From: Trichobilharzia szidati
Taxonomy: Eukaryota > Platyhelminthes > Trematoda > Strigeidida > Schistosomatidae
Reading direction: 5' to 3'
DNA length: 64,000 nt
Assembly (NCBI GenBank): GCA_944472155.2
Contig: OX235275.1
Span: 58,111,228-58,175,227 of the forward strand
Part shown: positions 42,365 through 53,000 of the stretch, piece after piece
How the letters are laid out: every line of letters starts with the position of its first letter
How positions within the stretch are numbered: position 1 is the first letter of the stretch
Translations under genes and position numbers: made by a program
Notes under the pieces: model-generated
Database searches by the model: none
Told to the model about the DNA's origin: nothing
Seen by the model: only the letters and a program-made list of their open reading frames with translations

Positions 42365-43970
42365 ATCCAAAAAACAGTACTTATATAATACGGAATGGAA
42401 TTCTCAGCATTTGTCACAATACTGCATCTGATTTACTCAAAATATAAATAAAATTAACCACAAGAATTTGTCCACATGTACGGTATAAAGTCAAAAATAT
42501 GCGAAGTACAAAATGAGAATAATGAATGTAGTGATAATAACAGTGAGTCTGTTTCAAACGGTATTGTCGATTCATTTTGGAAATTTTAGCATCTCATAGA
42601 GTATTGAATCTAATATTCTGTTAATGTGGCATAGTGAAGGGAAAGACAAAAGATAACACTTATAACACAGCTTAAATGATGTTTACACTTTTGAGAAAAT
42701 AAACAAATAAAAACAAAAAAATTGAGAGGATTATAAATATAAGAGGAACAATAACAATAAAGCTTGAAGGAATAAGGATGAAGAAAAAGGTTTATTTACT
42801 AGTGCAAAGAAGCTTAGTTAGTTAGTTCATGCCTGACACTATTTTCATCACATAAAATATATGATATAGTGGAATTTTTATACTTAGACGTACGTGCATA
42901 AAGTCTTTTGAAATGATTTCTTGTTTTACCTGAGGAGACACAAGGTGAAAGCTACGAGTGCTGCGGTGAATTCTCAGAGTTTGACAGAATTCCTTTAGCG
43001 AATTTGTTGCATGACATCAAGTGCCCATCGGTGACAATGTCAACGATATGGCCAAATGAGGTACCACCATTCCCCCTACTGTCAGTCACTCTTCAGAGTT
43101 CTGTAAAATATGACATAGTCTTTTTTAAGCAATGCAGGGAAGAATAAGGGTGAACAATGAAGAAGAATAGGTAAGATGCAGGAGTTGACAAACTGTTAGA
43201 TGAGGAGGGGTTGAGTTATGCCTGAGTGCCTTAACTTCTTAATGCAAAAAATCATAGAAAATATTCTTTTAGAAATCACTAAGACGTGGTAAGACCAGGA
43301 TAGATCAGAAGAAAGAATTAATCCAAGATACTCAACTTCATACTTGATTTCTACATCAGTATCAGCAATTTCGCAATGGTCATATGAACCAACAGCTTCA
43401 TAGTTTAACTTTCTTTTATATCTCAAACTGAAATTAACAATCTGACATTCGAAAAGATTTAGTATAAGACCATTAGACGAAGACCATTTTCTAACTCCTG
43501 ATAGAAAGCTGTTCATCTTAGTACAGTCTAGCTGGGAGTTAACAGACATTGAAATAGTTATATCGTCCGCATACTTAACAAAGTTCATTTCATCAGAGTT
43601 AGGCGAATCATGCAAGAGAAAAGAAAACAGAAAAGGAGAAAAAACAGCGCCATAAGGGACACCAGCCTCAGTAAGCAATGAAGTGGACGACTTTCTCTGA
43701 CATAAAGTGTACTGCTTTCTTCCTGAGAAATAAGAATGCTACCATTTGACAGCCCAACAGTCAGTATGGGTTTCAGCAAGCTTATTTAAAAAAAATTTCC
43801 CTAGCTAATGAGTCGAAAGCAGATGTGTAATCTAGGAAGGTGCAGTGAACAAATTTAGCCCCCTTGTCTAAACTGGAGACTGCAGTTGCATCTAATGTAC
43901 CTCTGCTATATTTTTAGGCGAATTGTTTGGGACGGCTAAAGACCTTAGGTGAAGGTTGAAGATTAATTAA
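42365..43970 (-). pseudogene. CR1-like non-LTR retrotransposon with RT motif
   Basis: The best copy of this family. Minus-strand frame 43196-43678: GVPYGAVFSPFLFSFLLHDS (motif B region), MNFVKYADDITISMSVNSQL (motif C, YADD intact), FLSGVRKWSSSNGLILN, LGLILSSDLSWSYHVLVISK, IFCIKKLRHSGITQPLL. The region upstream to 43970 contains FTAPS and DYTSAFDSLA-like residues in other frames (motif A area). C-terminal and 3' UTR parts run down to 42365. Frameshifts make it non-functional. Confidence 0.8.
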
Positions 43971-43974
43971 GAGT

Positions 43975-45654
43975 AACTATCCATAGTTTTTGGAAAAGGA
44001 GAAGTAATAGTAATAAGTCTTAATTTAAAACTAGTTTCAGTAGATGACTTAGATATAGGTACAATATTAATTTCTTTATGAAATAATATCAGTTAGACAG
44101 TTACTGAAGACGTGGAATGAAGAGGATTGCTACCCTATCTTATTTGTGTGCTTTCCAGTAGGGCACACCAATTACCTCAATAACAACCGAGCACATGACC
44201 TTTGGGGATTACTAGGCAAGCTCAGACTTCTGTCAGTTCTCAATGATACTAACCAGTGCTACTGGTAGGTATCTGTCGTAACACAGAAAATGGTGTATAA
44301 CACCAATCGTGACTCTGAGTAAGATTCCAGGAAATACTTCAATCCAATGAAAAGTGAGAAATAGAAGTCTGAGGCGTCTTTCATTATGGTTACCGCTCAA
44401 TTTAAGAATTATATTTGTAGTTTAGTGTATAGGTATCTGTCGGCAAACTCATTTTTATTGGTTGCTTTGTGAAATTAGTATCGTCACTAGGTAGATTCCT
44501 TTGGTTAACATAAGGTTTTAAGGAGTAAATCTCTGATTATGAGGTTGGTTGACGAAAAGCTTGGACTACATCTCTGAAGCGTCTTCGATTATAAATGTAC
44601 AAAGTCTCGTTAATTCTGACAAGACGTGTTATTTTACCCAGTTGAAGGTGGTAATCAATACATGCCAACAACATTGAGTATGAGTTACTGTCCGTTTGCA
44701 ATATTCTCTATACACTAATCACTTTCATGGTCTTATTACCTACACGACCTGCTGCAACGATCCAGCTGGAACTAGAACACCTCTTAACTGTGTTTACACT
44801 GCTTTACTGCACGCTGAAACAAAATTCTCTAGTAAACTGGCCTCTACAGACGACGTTAGTTCAAGTGTTAAGTCGCAGCATTCTTAGTTGACTTACACTA
44901 CTCACTAGTGACTGATTATGAATTAAGTCTCCCGGGATTCTAATATGGTTTAGCAGCCACTGGATTTTAAGAAGTTGGGATTGCATTGGTTGGCGGTAAG
45001 TGGGAAGATGTGACGAGTCACTGGCTCCTAACTACGTGTCTGAACAATCGACCGGTTTCGCTCGTGGCCTAATATTCCTGTTTGGATAAGCACCACTAAT
45101 GAATTTAAAGAAGGTACGGAACAGCCATCCGATTCTCTCTGATTTTTGATGGTTCTCTGGATGATATAATTTTTTTGATGAAATTCACATTGAAAATAAA
45201 CTCACTAGTTCAAAAGTAAATGTTTGTCTAAAATGTCTGATATTGAACCTGTCAAAATCTCTAGTGATTTCAATGAACCTATTAAGGAACAATATCATTT
45301 TACATTGAATGTTGTGATTAGTAACTGGCCCGCAGGAAGACCAGTCAATAGTCTCCAGTAAAATGACTATTCCACGATAACAGTGAAATTATATGCTTCA
45401 ACTGAAACGTTCTTAGATAGCTTACCAAACAGATCGAAGACAAAACATGCTTTGACTGTTTTCATAGATAAACACTATGAAATCCAGTGACTCATTAAAA
45501 ATAACATTTGTCTATCAAACACTTACTACTCTACATCCACAAATGAGTATAAACTGGATCTAACAGCTGTGTAATTTTACAATTAAAAGTGTTTTCAAGC
45601 ATTGGTTATGTAAGGATTTTTGTTTGGCTGATTGGAGGATTTCATCAGGAGATG
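43975..45654. other. unassigned DNA
   Basis: No element recognised. A 12-nt exon candidate (44479-44490) with a good acceptor and a GTAGAT donor is open in phase 1. Confidence 0.4.
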
Positions 45655-45780
45655 ATATCAGTTAGAGAACCATTGGAAAACCAGCTGAGAGTAATGGATG
45701 GCTGTTTCGTCAACCTTGGACCTTCTGATTACAAGACTAGCGAGCTCGTATACCACTAAGCCACTGGGAACCTTCTAGCC
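45655..45780 (-). repeat. SINE-A, minus half of a head-to-head pair
   Basis: Minus strand: AAGGTTCCCAGTGGCTTAGT, ACGAGCTCGCTAGTCTTGTA, TTGACGAAACAGCCATCCAT. The first hammerhead box is lost. Confidence 0.65.
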
Positions 45781-45930
45781 CAGTGTTAGAACCCCGGTGG
45801 GTGTGTACTGCTGAATAGGGACAAACTAGAACGAAACAGCTGTCCAGTTCTCCCAGCTGGTTTTCTAATGTTTCTCCAACTGATGTTAGCTCATGATGAA
45901 GTTCTCCAACCAATCATGGAATTGGAGTTA
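45781..45930 (+). repeat. SINE-A, plus half of a head-to-head pair
   Basis: Begins at the B box (GTTAGAACCCCGGTGG) and continues with TACTGCTGAATAGGGACAAA, CTAGAACGAAACAGCTGTCC and CCCAGCTGGTTTTC. The first box is changed to CTGCTGAATAG, GAAAC is intact, and stem III is the palindrome ACAGCTGT. Confidence 0.65.
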
Positions 45931-46390
45931 TTTAATCTGCCCCCCTCTCAAGTACCAACATCGTTTACAACTTCATATCGTTTGGAGAAGTAGAAAGCAC
46001 ATAATATAGCGAATAGATTTGAACGTTGGAAAAATGAGACACTTCAAGAGAGGCTTCTTTTATTACATCTGTATTACTTTTTAAATGATTACTTCACAAT
46101 GGTTAACAAATTTTATACTGATATGCACATGTTTCGCTTTATTAGTTACGTAATAGTTAGATCATGCAATCAAATATGTATTGAAAGAATTGATTTAATT
46201 TTAGAGAACAGTGAACTGTTGTGAAAAACAACTCAAGCCAGTCAGACATCTTTACATCTGTGCAAAGTGGTCTACAGTATTCTCTCCTCATACTTTTCCA
46301 ACTTCAAGCAGATTCCTGAAAATGAAAAAGGTAGAGAAATAATTGAAACAATTAGTCCCTTTGACAAATTTGAATAAGGCATCAAGAGGA
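45931..46390. other. unassigned DNA
   Basis: A strong pyrimidine tract precedes 46308, but no symmetric exon follows. Confidence 0.4.
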
Positions 46391-47268
46391 CAAATTTCGC
46401 GAGATGATATCATTTCGTAGTTTCTTTACAACCGCTTTACAACTAACATGGTTAACGGTAATAAAATAAAGTTCATGACAATTACTCAGTTATATATAAA
46501 ACAAAAGTACATACTAATGACCAATCATATTTAGATAGGTTAAGTAGTCCAGGGTAGGCAAAGATTGAAGTCTATTGATTTGTACACACAGTTTAGGCTG
46601 TACGTGATTAATCCAAAGTGCTTCCATCACTTTCAATAACCTTGAATTAGAGTTATGTGAAATAATTGTAAAACAGTCATTAATATTTATTTTGTGACCT
46701 GACATTAATAAGTGTTTTGCAATGGATGACGCTGGATTTCTATTCAGATTACTGGCATTGGGATTTACTATATGATTTACTAACCATTTTGGAACATGTT
46801 CTTTCCGACGACATTGGAACATTCTGTTGGTTCTACCTATGTAGGTGTCACCGCAGCTGCAGGTGAACTTGTAGATACAGTTTGAAGTAGAGTCTACAGA
46901 ACTCCGTCCTTTAATCGTAGGTACAGGGATCGAAAATGTTCGGCATGCGAGGGAAAGAGATGCAGCGTAGAATGTGAGTTTGATGGCTGACCGAAGTCTT
47001 TGAGCTGTCAACTACATAATCTGGTCACCCTTGAATGGTAGGTTAATAAAGATATCTTTCTTTGGTACCGAAGCTGTCTTTTCGAGATGCGGTCTTTCTT
47101 TACTGTGACAAGTGATAAAGTTTTCCGGATATCCATTAGCTAATAAAACTGAATGTATATGTCGAAACTGAGTAATTGTCATGAACTTTATTTTATTATT
47201 GTTAACCATGTTAGTTATAAAGCGGTTGTAAAGAAACTACGAAATGATATCATCTCGCGAAATTTGTA
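46391..47268 (-). mobile_element. PLE-E mini-element with 100-bp inverted arms
   Basis: 46391-46490 and 47170-47268 are inverted copies with only about four differences. The body holds only the end of the protein. Arm tips include CGAGATGATATCATTTCG, and CTAC/GTAG can close a stem around GATATCATC and GAAAT. No target duplication is clear. Confidence 0.8.
46514..47209 (-). CDS. PLE-E endonuclease and RT C-terminal linker
   Basis: Frame 47012-47209 (ITQFRHIHSVLLANGYPENF, PKKDIFINLPFKGDQIM) is the linker after the RT. Frame 46514-47011 (165 codons) is a full GIY-YIG domain: TSNCIYKFTCSCGDTYIGRT, RMFQCRRKEHVPKWL, SSIAKHLLMSGHKININDCF and LLKVMEALWINHVQPKLCVQ with the late glutamate. Only one stop or frame change (47011) separates them. 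The RT itself is absent, consistent with severe 5' truncation. Confidence 0.8.
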
Positions 47269-47479
47269 GAGAAATAAGTCAAAGGAAAAATTTGAGTGTT
47301 TCTGTTTTATTAGAACTTTGAGTATATTGCACGTTTGAACAAGAAGTATAGAAAGTGGATAATGAACCGACATCAGCTGAAGAACCATACAAAGCTACGG
47401 AGTATGAAATAAATGCCTTGCCCTCTAATTCTGAAGCTGTCCATCAGTGCACGCTTCACAACCGCGCCGAGGACATTTC

Positions 47480-48008
47480 GATTACAATATACGCTGGTTG
47501 ATTATTCAACCACTTAGATGTAATCAGATGACCCAAGCATTTTAATTTCATGAAATGTCAACGTGCTTAAAACGAAAAAATGCAATCGGGGACGTGCTAG
47601 AACTAATAACGTTTGGGTATTGGGAATTCACGACACCCAAATTCGTAATGGATTTATTGAACTTATTACAGACAGAAGTGCTGACACTCTTCTGCCTATT
47701 ATTCAGAGACTCGTTTTGCCTGGCACTTCCATACACACGGATGACTGGGCAGGATATAACCGATTATCCAAGTTAACCATTCTGATGATTTCATCGATCT
47801 CAGAACAGGCACTCATACAAATTCAATAAAAGGTTTCTGGGGAAGATTAAAAAATAGAATATGAGCAATAAATGGCTCTCGAAATCAAGTTATTTTTAGT
47901 CACCTAGATGAATACATGTAAAGGAATTGGTTTAATTTAATAACTTACACTCCCCATTATAACTGGGACATATTTTTATCTCATATTAGAGGAAAATACG
48001 CTGTTTAA
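47480..48008 (+). pseudogene. Merlin-type (IS1016-like) DNA transposase relic
   Basis: Frame 47563-47829 gives RTNNVWVLGIHDTQIRNGFI, LITDRSADTLLPIIQRLVLP and SIHTDDWAGYNRLSKL. After a frameshift near 47775 it continues FIDLRTGTHTNSIKGFWGRL, KNRI-stop, NQVIFSHLDEYM and YTPHYNWDIFLSHIRGKYAV. The spacing of HTDDW, GTHTNSIKGFWGRLK and HLDEY matches the DDE domain of IS1016/ISXO2-like transposases, the family of animal Merlin elements known from schistosomes. Stops and the frameshift make it inactive. Terminal inverted repeats were not located. Confidence 0.75.
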
Positions 48009-48412
48009 TGTTTTTTCATGCTTTTTGATGTAAATATACGTAATGTTTTGTGCAAAAATCCTCCATTTTTCTAACTGGTCGACTCAGTGTCAGTCCTGCG
48101 TTCGCATCCCTTGGGACGCTATTTAAGAACTTTGCCCTTAACTATCAATTTCCCAACATACTAATAAGTGAGAATATAAAACACACGGTAAAAGGTATCA
48201 AATTTTCAAGAAAAAATAACTGTTCTTACCACACTGAATATAATTTACTAAAACAAGCGTGATGCAATGATAATATGTTGTTAATTAAGTTACATATTTG
48301 AAGTTTAATTAACACTAAGTGAATTTCATAGTAAACGTGTGCAAGCCAGATAAATATCGAAAAGCATGGACCACTGGACACCATCACGGAGTACTTTGAA
48401 TTATTGGTATAA

Positions 48413-48770
48413 GATGTTTGGAGGCGATTGGCATGAAACCTTGGACCTTGGTCTTATGCTTGTTGACATGCATCAGTCAGCGAGGTATATCTAGAACCTT
48501 GAAGGCATTTATGTCCCTTCCAAAATTCGAATCCTAGTTACTAACTAGTGTCCAATCAAGGTATCCGAAACTGCCTTACAGGAGGTTATTCGTGAGCCCG
48601 AATAGTGCAGTGGTGAAGTCTTTGATGACGTCACTCGGTGACATGGACTCGAACGTCAGAGATGACAAAGCCTCTTTCAGGTTTGTTGGCTTGTTAGCAC
48701 CAGAAAGCGTGAAACCTAGGTCCAAGGATTCCAGTCGACTACCTCTAGCCATCCATTAATAACGCAGCAC
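48413..48770. repeat. head-to-head pair of SINE-B copies
   Basis: 48413-48560 is SINE-B on the minus strand, 48570-48770 SINE-B on the plus strand (GAGCCCGAATAGTGCAGTGG, GGACTCGAACGTCAGAG, GCACCAGAAAGCGTGAAACC). The first hammerhead box is lost in the plus copy (TTGTTAGCAC) and altered in the minus copy (CTGACTGATGCATG). Confidence 0.65.
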
Positions 48771-49794
48771 TACTAAGGGACAACGTTCAAAGTGAATTTG
48801 TTGCGGTAGAGTACAGCTGCTTATAAGAAGAACCGGATGTTTCTAGAGACAAGGCTGTCACCTCTGAGATGTTAAAACCCTTGGAACATTGGATTCTAAC
48901 TCGAATTTACCATGCTTGGTTAATAAAACCTAAAATCCTCACACTCATTTCCAGATGCAGTTGTGGATTTGCGTTATCAAAAGATTCAAAATCTGGATGT
49001 AACGGAACTTCAGTTTAAGCCTGCTTAGTTTTATTCTTTCTCAGTCTATTGTGTTTAGGTCTATCTGAAAAACATAAGAAATCTTAACGAACTGAACAGA
49101 AACAATAATTTATTCCACAAGAGTTCAAACATTTTCACAAATATAATTAAAATAATTTAAGTTTGAACTCAGATTTAATTTTCATTAAAACCTTTTCTTC
49201 CATATCCAGGTTACTCTCACTCCTGTCACTCCGAATCCTGGTTTTATTTTGACACTTCACTGTTTACAATGATAGCTGATGTATTCGAATACAAGTTGAT
49301 TTCTTTGAAAGGTTGTGCGATAGTGAAAACCCTTTTTGTCTTGCGTACTATTTTTATTATTCAAAAAATGCTTGGTAAACGCTATCAGGATACCACTTGA
49401 CCTACAACATAACACTGAATTACTCTATAACTCCCCATGATTGATTTTATCGAGGCAAAGCACTCTGTCACCTTCAACATTTCAACTTACTGTTAATTGC
49501 CTGATGCTGGATAGTGGTAGGATGCATGCTTGAGCCTCACCAAGGATACCGTAATCTACCGCGATGCCGAAACATCAGGTAATATTGTTCTTTTATAATT
49601 ATCCTTTCGGATCTCAAGTGAAACAGATAGGGCTTCAGAAGTAAACCTCCATTTCATCCCGTTTACCGTAGTCTCTTCTAGCTCGCTGTACAACTACCCA
49701 TCAAATTCCATCTCCACCTGATACTCTCTCCTCCTTGTCACCGTCAGATTCATACAACCAACTCGTAGTTTTCCATCCTGATACCCTCTGACGG
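48771..49794. other. unassigned DNA
   Basis: An excellent acceptor (CCTTTTCTTCCATATCCAG) ends at 49209 and is followed by a frame open for over 60 codons in phase 1, but no donor or similarity supports an exon. Confidence 0.4.
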
Positions 49795-49875
49795 TATGAC
49801 TAGGGTGTCAGATCTCTCAACAAGTCTCAAACAGAACGAAATTCACTTCCTGGATTCCACTGTTACACATCACTA
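49795..49875 (+). repeat. SINE-D hammerhead remnant
   Basis: CAACAAGTCTCAAACAGAAC, GAAATTCACTTCCTGGATTC follow the S. mansoni alpha order. The first box reads CAACAAG in place of CTGATGA, the same change as in 52630-52700, so these two share an inactive ancestor. Confidence 0.55.
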
Positions 49876-49984
49876 ACCATGGAATTTCTGATGTATAGCA
49901 CTTGTTTTCTATATGCACTTTTACATTTCTGGTCTTATCTCTCTCATCCTGATTACTTATCAATAGATTTAATTTTCTCTCACC

Positions 49985-50178
49985 TAACTTATGTCCTTCG
50001 AAATCCTACTGGTTGATGACTGTTTCAATTTATCAATGTAATTAGTGTCTCTCAAGGTCATTTCAAGCAAATATATATTTACAAACAATCGGTTTTGCTG
50101 TTGTTGTGAGACAAAAAAGCTTTCCACATCAACGGTCAGTATTCTGTTCTTGCCTTCTTGCGTGATATCGTTCCACAT
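49985..50178 (-). pseudogene. PLE reverse transcriptase motif A fragment
   Basis: Minus strand: GKNRILTVDVESFFVSQQQQ and YLLEMTLRDTNYIDKLKQ resemble the VSLDVVSLFTNVPL...DYI...VKELLL segment of PLE-D. The TNVPL part is replaced by a glutamine-rich stretch. Single frame of 64 codons, no other element parts nearby. Confidence 0.5.
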
Positions 50179-50399
50179 TGTAACCTCTAATAATGATTAG
50201 AACAACAGGCTCGCGAATCGACTAGGCAGAAAATTTGTTAGCGCAACTGCCAAGTGTATTAGCCATCATAGCAAAATTGGCGACGGGCACATATCAGTTT
50301 CTAGCTTCAAGTTATTTTATTCTTAATTGGTAAATACATTTTTGAAGGCTATTCTGACATTCAGTACGGCATTAGAATCTCTGAAAATGAAACTTCATT

Positions 50400-50710
50400 T
50401 CATGTTTAGCTACCGATTAGGATCAGTTAGAGAACTACTGGAAGCCAACAAGAAGTTCTGGACACCTATTTCGTCGTGATTTGGGACTCTTCATCAGTAC
50501 TCAGTAACCACAGAGGTTCAAACTCAAAGCTTTCAGGTTACAAGTTTAGCTCATAGATCATCCAGCGACCGTTATCCAACGCAATGGCTAGCTCATGAAT
50601 CCTAACGTTCGCTAGTTCGTTATTTTAGCACGACCACTAGTAAATGTCATTGGTGACTATTTCTCCTAATTCCTCACCAACAGGACCCCACTGGTTACGA
50701 ATTCGTACTG
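50400..50710 (-). repeat. SINE-A copy with readable hammerhead
   Basis: Minus strand: CTCGTACGAATTCGTAACCA-like start, tRNA-like head near 50530-50600, then TACTGATGAAGAGTCCCAAA, TCACGACGAAATAGGTGTCC (50504-50462). CTGATGA and GAAA are both intact; stem II is weakened (CC opposite CG) compared with AGGAC. Confidence 0.65.
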
Positions 50711-50794
50711 GACCTCCAAGCAACTTCATTCAAAAGCCAGTCACCAAGGAGTATCACGTTTATTTTCAAGAGTTAAATTGTAGGCATTTGATTT

Positions 50795-50935
50795 ATCTCA
50801 AGGTTGACCATTGAAAACCAGGGAGTACTGGACAGTTGTTTCGTCCTAGTTCGGGACTCATCGGCAATATTCACCCACCAGAGTTCGATCTCAAGACCCT
50901 ACTTTTCAGTTGTTATGCAAGTAGTAACTCTGTCT
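50795..50935 (-). repeat. SINE-A fragment
   Basis: Minus strand: GATCGAACTCTGGTGGG (B box), TTGCCGATGAGTCCCGAACT, AGGACGAAACAACTGTCC, TACTCCCTGG. The first box is CCGATGA, a single change from CTGATGA; stem II (GTCC/GGAC), GAAAC and ACAACTGT are well kept. Confidence 0.65.
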
Positions 50936-51915
50936 GCATGGTTAGTGAAACAAAACACGATTTAATGTTTAAATCGTGTTCTATAATTTGTCAATTACGC
51001 GAGGTTAGATGAAATTCCTCCTTCATCTTATAATGGAACTTTATCATACTGTAGTAACCGCACACTGTGTCACCCAAGTGAATTCTGCTCATTAAGGACA
51101 ATCAATAAAATATTTTACAAGTTAACTTACCAACCAAATGTGAAGATTTTACTTTTAATTTATAAAGTGAGCAAAAATATAAATTTTTAAACATGAAACA
51201 TAATGGTACCACCAACGATTACCGGACAATGAGTAGTGATTTTAAATTAAGCAACAAATTTTTCTGTTATTAAAAAAGCGATTTTTAACATATCTATCAA
51301 TTTTCGGCCCAACTCCACCCCAACTGAATATTGTAGATACAGAGTACTAACAGAAATACATAAAGCGATACTTGAGTGGGAATTTAACCGACTACGATAG
51401 ATCAGTCATGGCGAAACAGTATTTGGAGAAGTCCTTTAGAGGAAGTACTCACAAGTCAAAGACAGAAAAGGTATTCAACATTGAAAACTAGGATAATAAT
51501 GCAATACATTCGACAGAGATCTGGGTTCGATTCCCGATCAAGAAATTTTTTAAACTGAGCCTATTTTACCAGCTGACAACAGGTGTAGAAAACTTGAGAC
51601 GTTGGGCGTTAGACTAGCCATTCTATCTGGAATAAACAACATTACCGCAAGTGAAACTTCAAAAGCTTGAAGCTCCACTGAGAGCGCAAGAAATGAAAAA
51701 GACATTTGACAGAATAAAATATAGGCCCATAGCGGAAATAAAGTGTCCATCATTTCCTTCAGCACACAAATACCTGACATCTTATGCATCTACCTTCATT
51801 TGTAAGCATCTTTCTAGGTGTATATCTACCACCAAGTCATGACAGTACTTTTACCTTTGTTTACTATAATTATTATTACTATTTTATTTCGTCTGTTCCT
51901 ATTATTCTTATTTTG
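50936..51915. other. unassigned DNA
   Basis: A tRNA-like B box (GGTTCGATTCCC) at 51524-51536 and a SINE-C-like tail near 51640-51680 are too short to call. The 133-codon frame starting at 51784 is hydrophobic and without similarity. Confidence 0.4.
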
Positions 51916-51980
51916 ATCCAAACTATCTTTCATCAGTATCATTTCGATAAATTCGTCATCAGGTTCTACATTCACATGAT
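51916..51980 (-). ncRNA. hammerhead-like motif, unclassified PLE tip
   Basis: Minus strand: AACCTGATGACGAATTTATC then GAAATGATACTGATG. CTGATGA and GAAA are canonical but stem II is only 2-3 bp (CGA/TCG around ATTTA, sharing a base with GAAA). The layout resembles the PLE-A/PLE-D tips (GATGATAAATTCGTTGAAA). Confidence 0.35.
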
Positions 51981-52519
51981 AGTAATAACTACAGAAATCT
52001 TGTTATTACTGTCAGTAGTTCTATATTGGAACACCACGTGCAAACGGGCCATAAAGCTAGCAGTGATTCAGTGTTTCTCTATCATCTACAGTCTGTTGAG
52101 TGAATTACCAAAGGCTACTAGACAACGAACACTGCAAACACCAGAGGTCATTGTAATTCATCGAAATCAGTCAAATTTTCCGTGAAAATGAAGCAGGTTT
52201 AACCACTCTTGCCATCATGGTCAGCTGCTGAGGCTACAAATTCATACAGTCGGTGTTACTTCCCTTAATTTATCTGATATCCAGTCAGTTTAGTGTTATG
52301 TTGATGTATAGTATCTCCCTATCTCTTACTGATGCTTTTGAAATATTATATGTCAACTCCACTGATTCAATGAAATTCACAAAGGCACTAATTTTGCCAA
52401 TAACAATATTCCTTTTATTATTACGTTCACCTAAATGTAAAGCCTGAAGATGAAATTATCATAATAATATCATTTGTTCATTAATCATTCTTTCAAATGT
52501 CTAAGGGGCATTTAATTCA
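51981..52519. other. unassigned DNA
   Basis: No element recognised. Confidence 0.4.
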
Positions 52520-53000
52520 ATTTTAGATTTTCCCACCGATCGATTGGACCGAATTGCTCGGTCTCAGGTTGATATCTGGCTTCTTGTTCAGATGCTTCAA
52601 CAGTGCATGGGTATGTAACTAGAATTTAATTGGTGAATGGTGACTTACAGTGGAATCCAAAATGTGCGTTTCGTTCTATTTGAGACTTGTTGGTGGCTGG
52701 GTGTACCGGGGCTCGAACCTAGTGCCCTTAGTTCCAAAGATCAAAGCGTTATTCACTAGACCACTTGCGCCACAAGAGAGCCACCTCTTGTGCAAATGGG
52801 GATATTAATTATTTAATTCAATATAAGATTCTCCGGTCGACTGATAAAGCCTTGGTGTCTGAAACTATGGTCATTGGGTTGGAGCCTTGGTGGAAACATC
52901 ATCACTCACTGAGGAATGCAGGTAAATCCAAATGACGGGTCCCGAATTGGAATAAATGCACATTTTGGATTCCACTGCTAGTCACCATCCACTAATTAAT
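52520..53000. repeat. inverted pair of SINE-D units around a tRNA-like unit
   Basis: 52520-52700 (minus) and 52830-53000 (plus) are SINE-D copies: AGTGGAATCCAAAATGTGC and GCACATTTTGGATTCCACTG are exact inverted partners. Between them 52715-52780 on the minus strand has a tRNA-like head (GGCGCAAGTGGTCTAGTG, B box GGTTCGAGCCCC). Hammerhead boxes: minus copy CAACAAG and GAAAC; plus copy ATGACGG and ATAAAT. Both should be inactive. Confidence 0.65.

Noticed and set aside
49210..49410. Possible long terminal exon after an excellent acceptor
   Set aside because: Open for over 60 codons in one phase but without donor, similarity or a compatible upstream exon; left as unassigned.
51784..52185. 133-codon hydrophobic open frame
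   Set aside because: AT-rich, tyrosine- and phenylalanine-rich composition typical of chance frames, no motif, and it overlaps a hammerhead-like PLE tip on the other strand.
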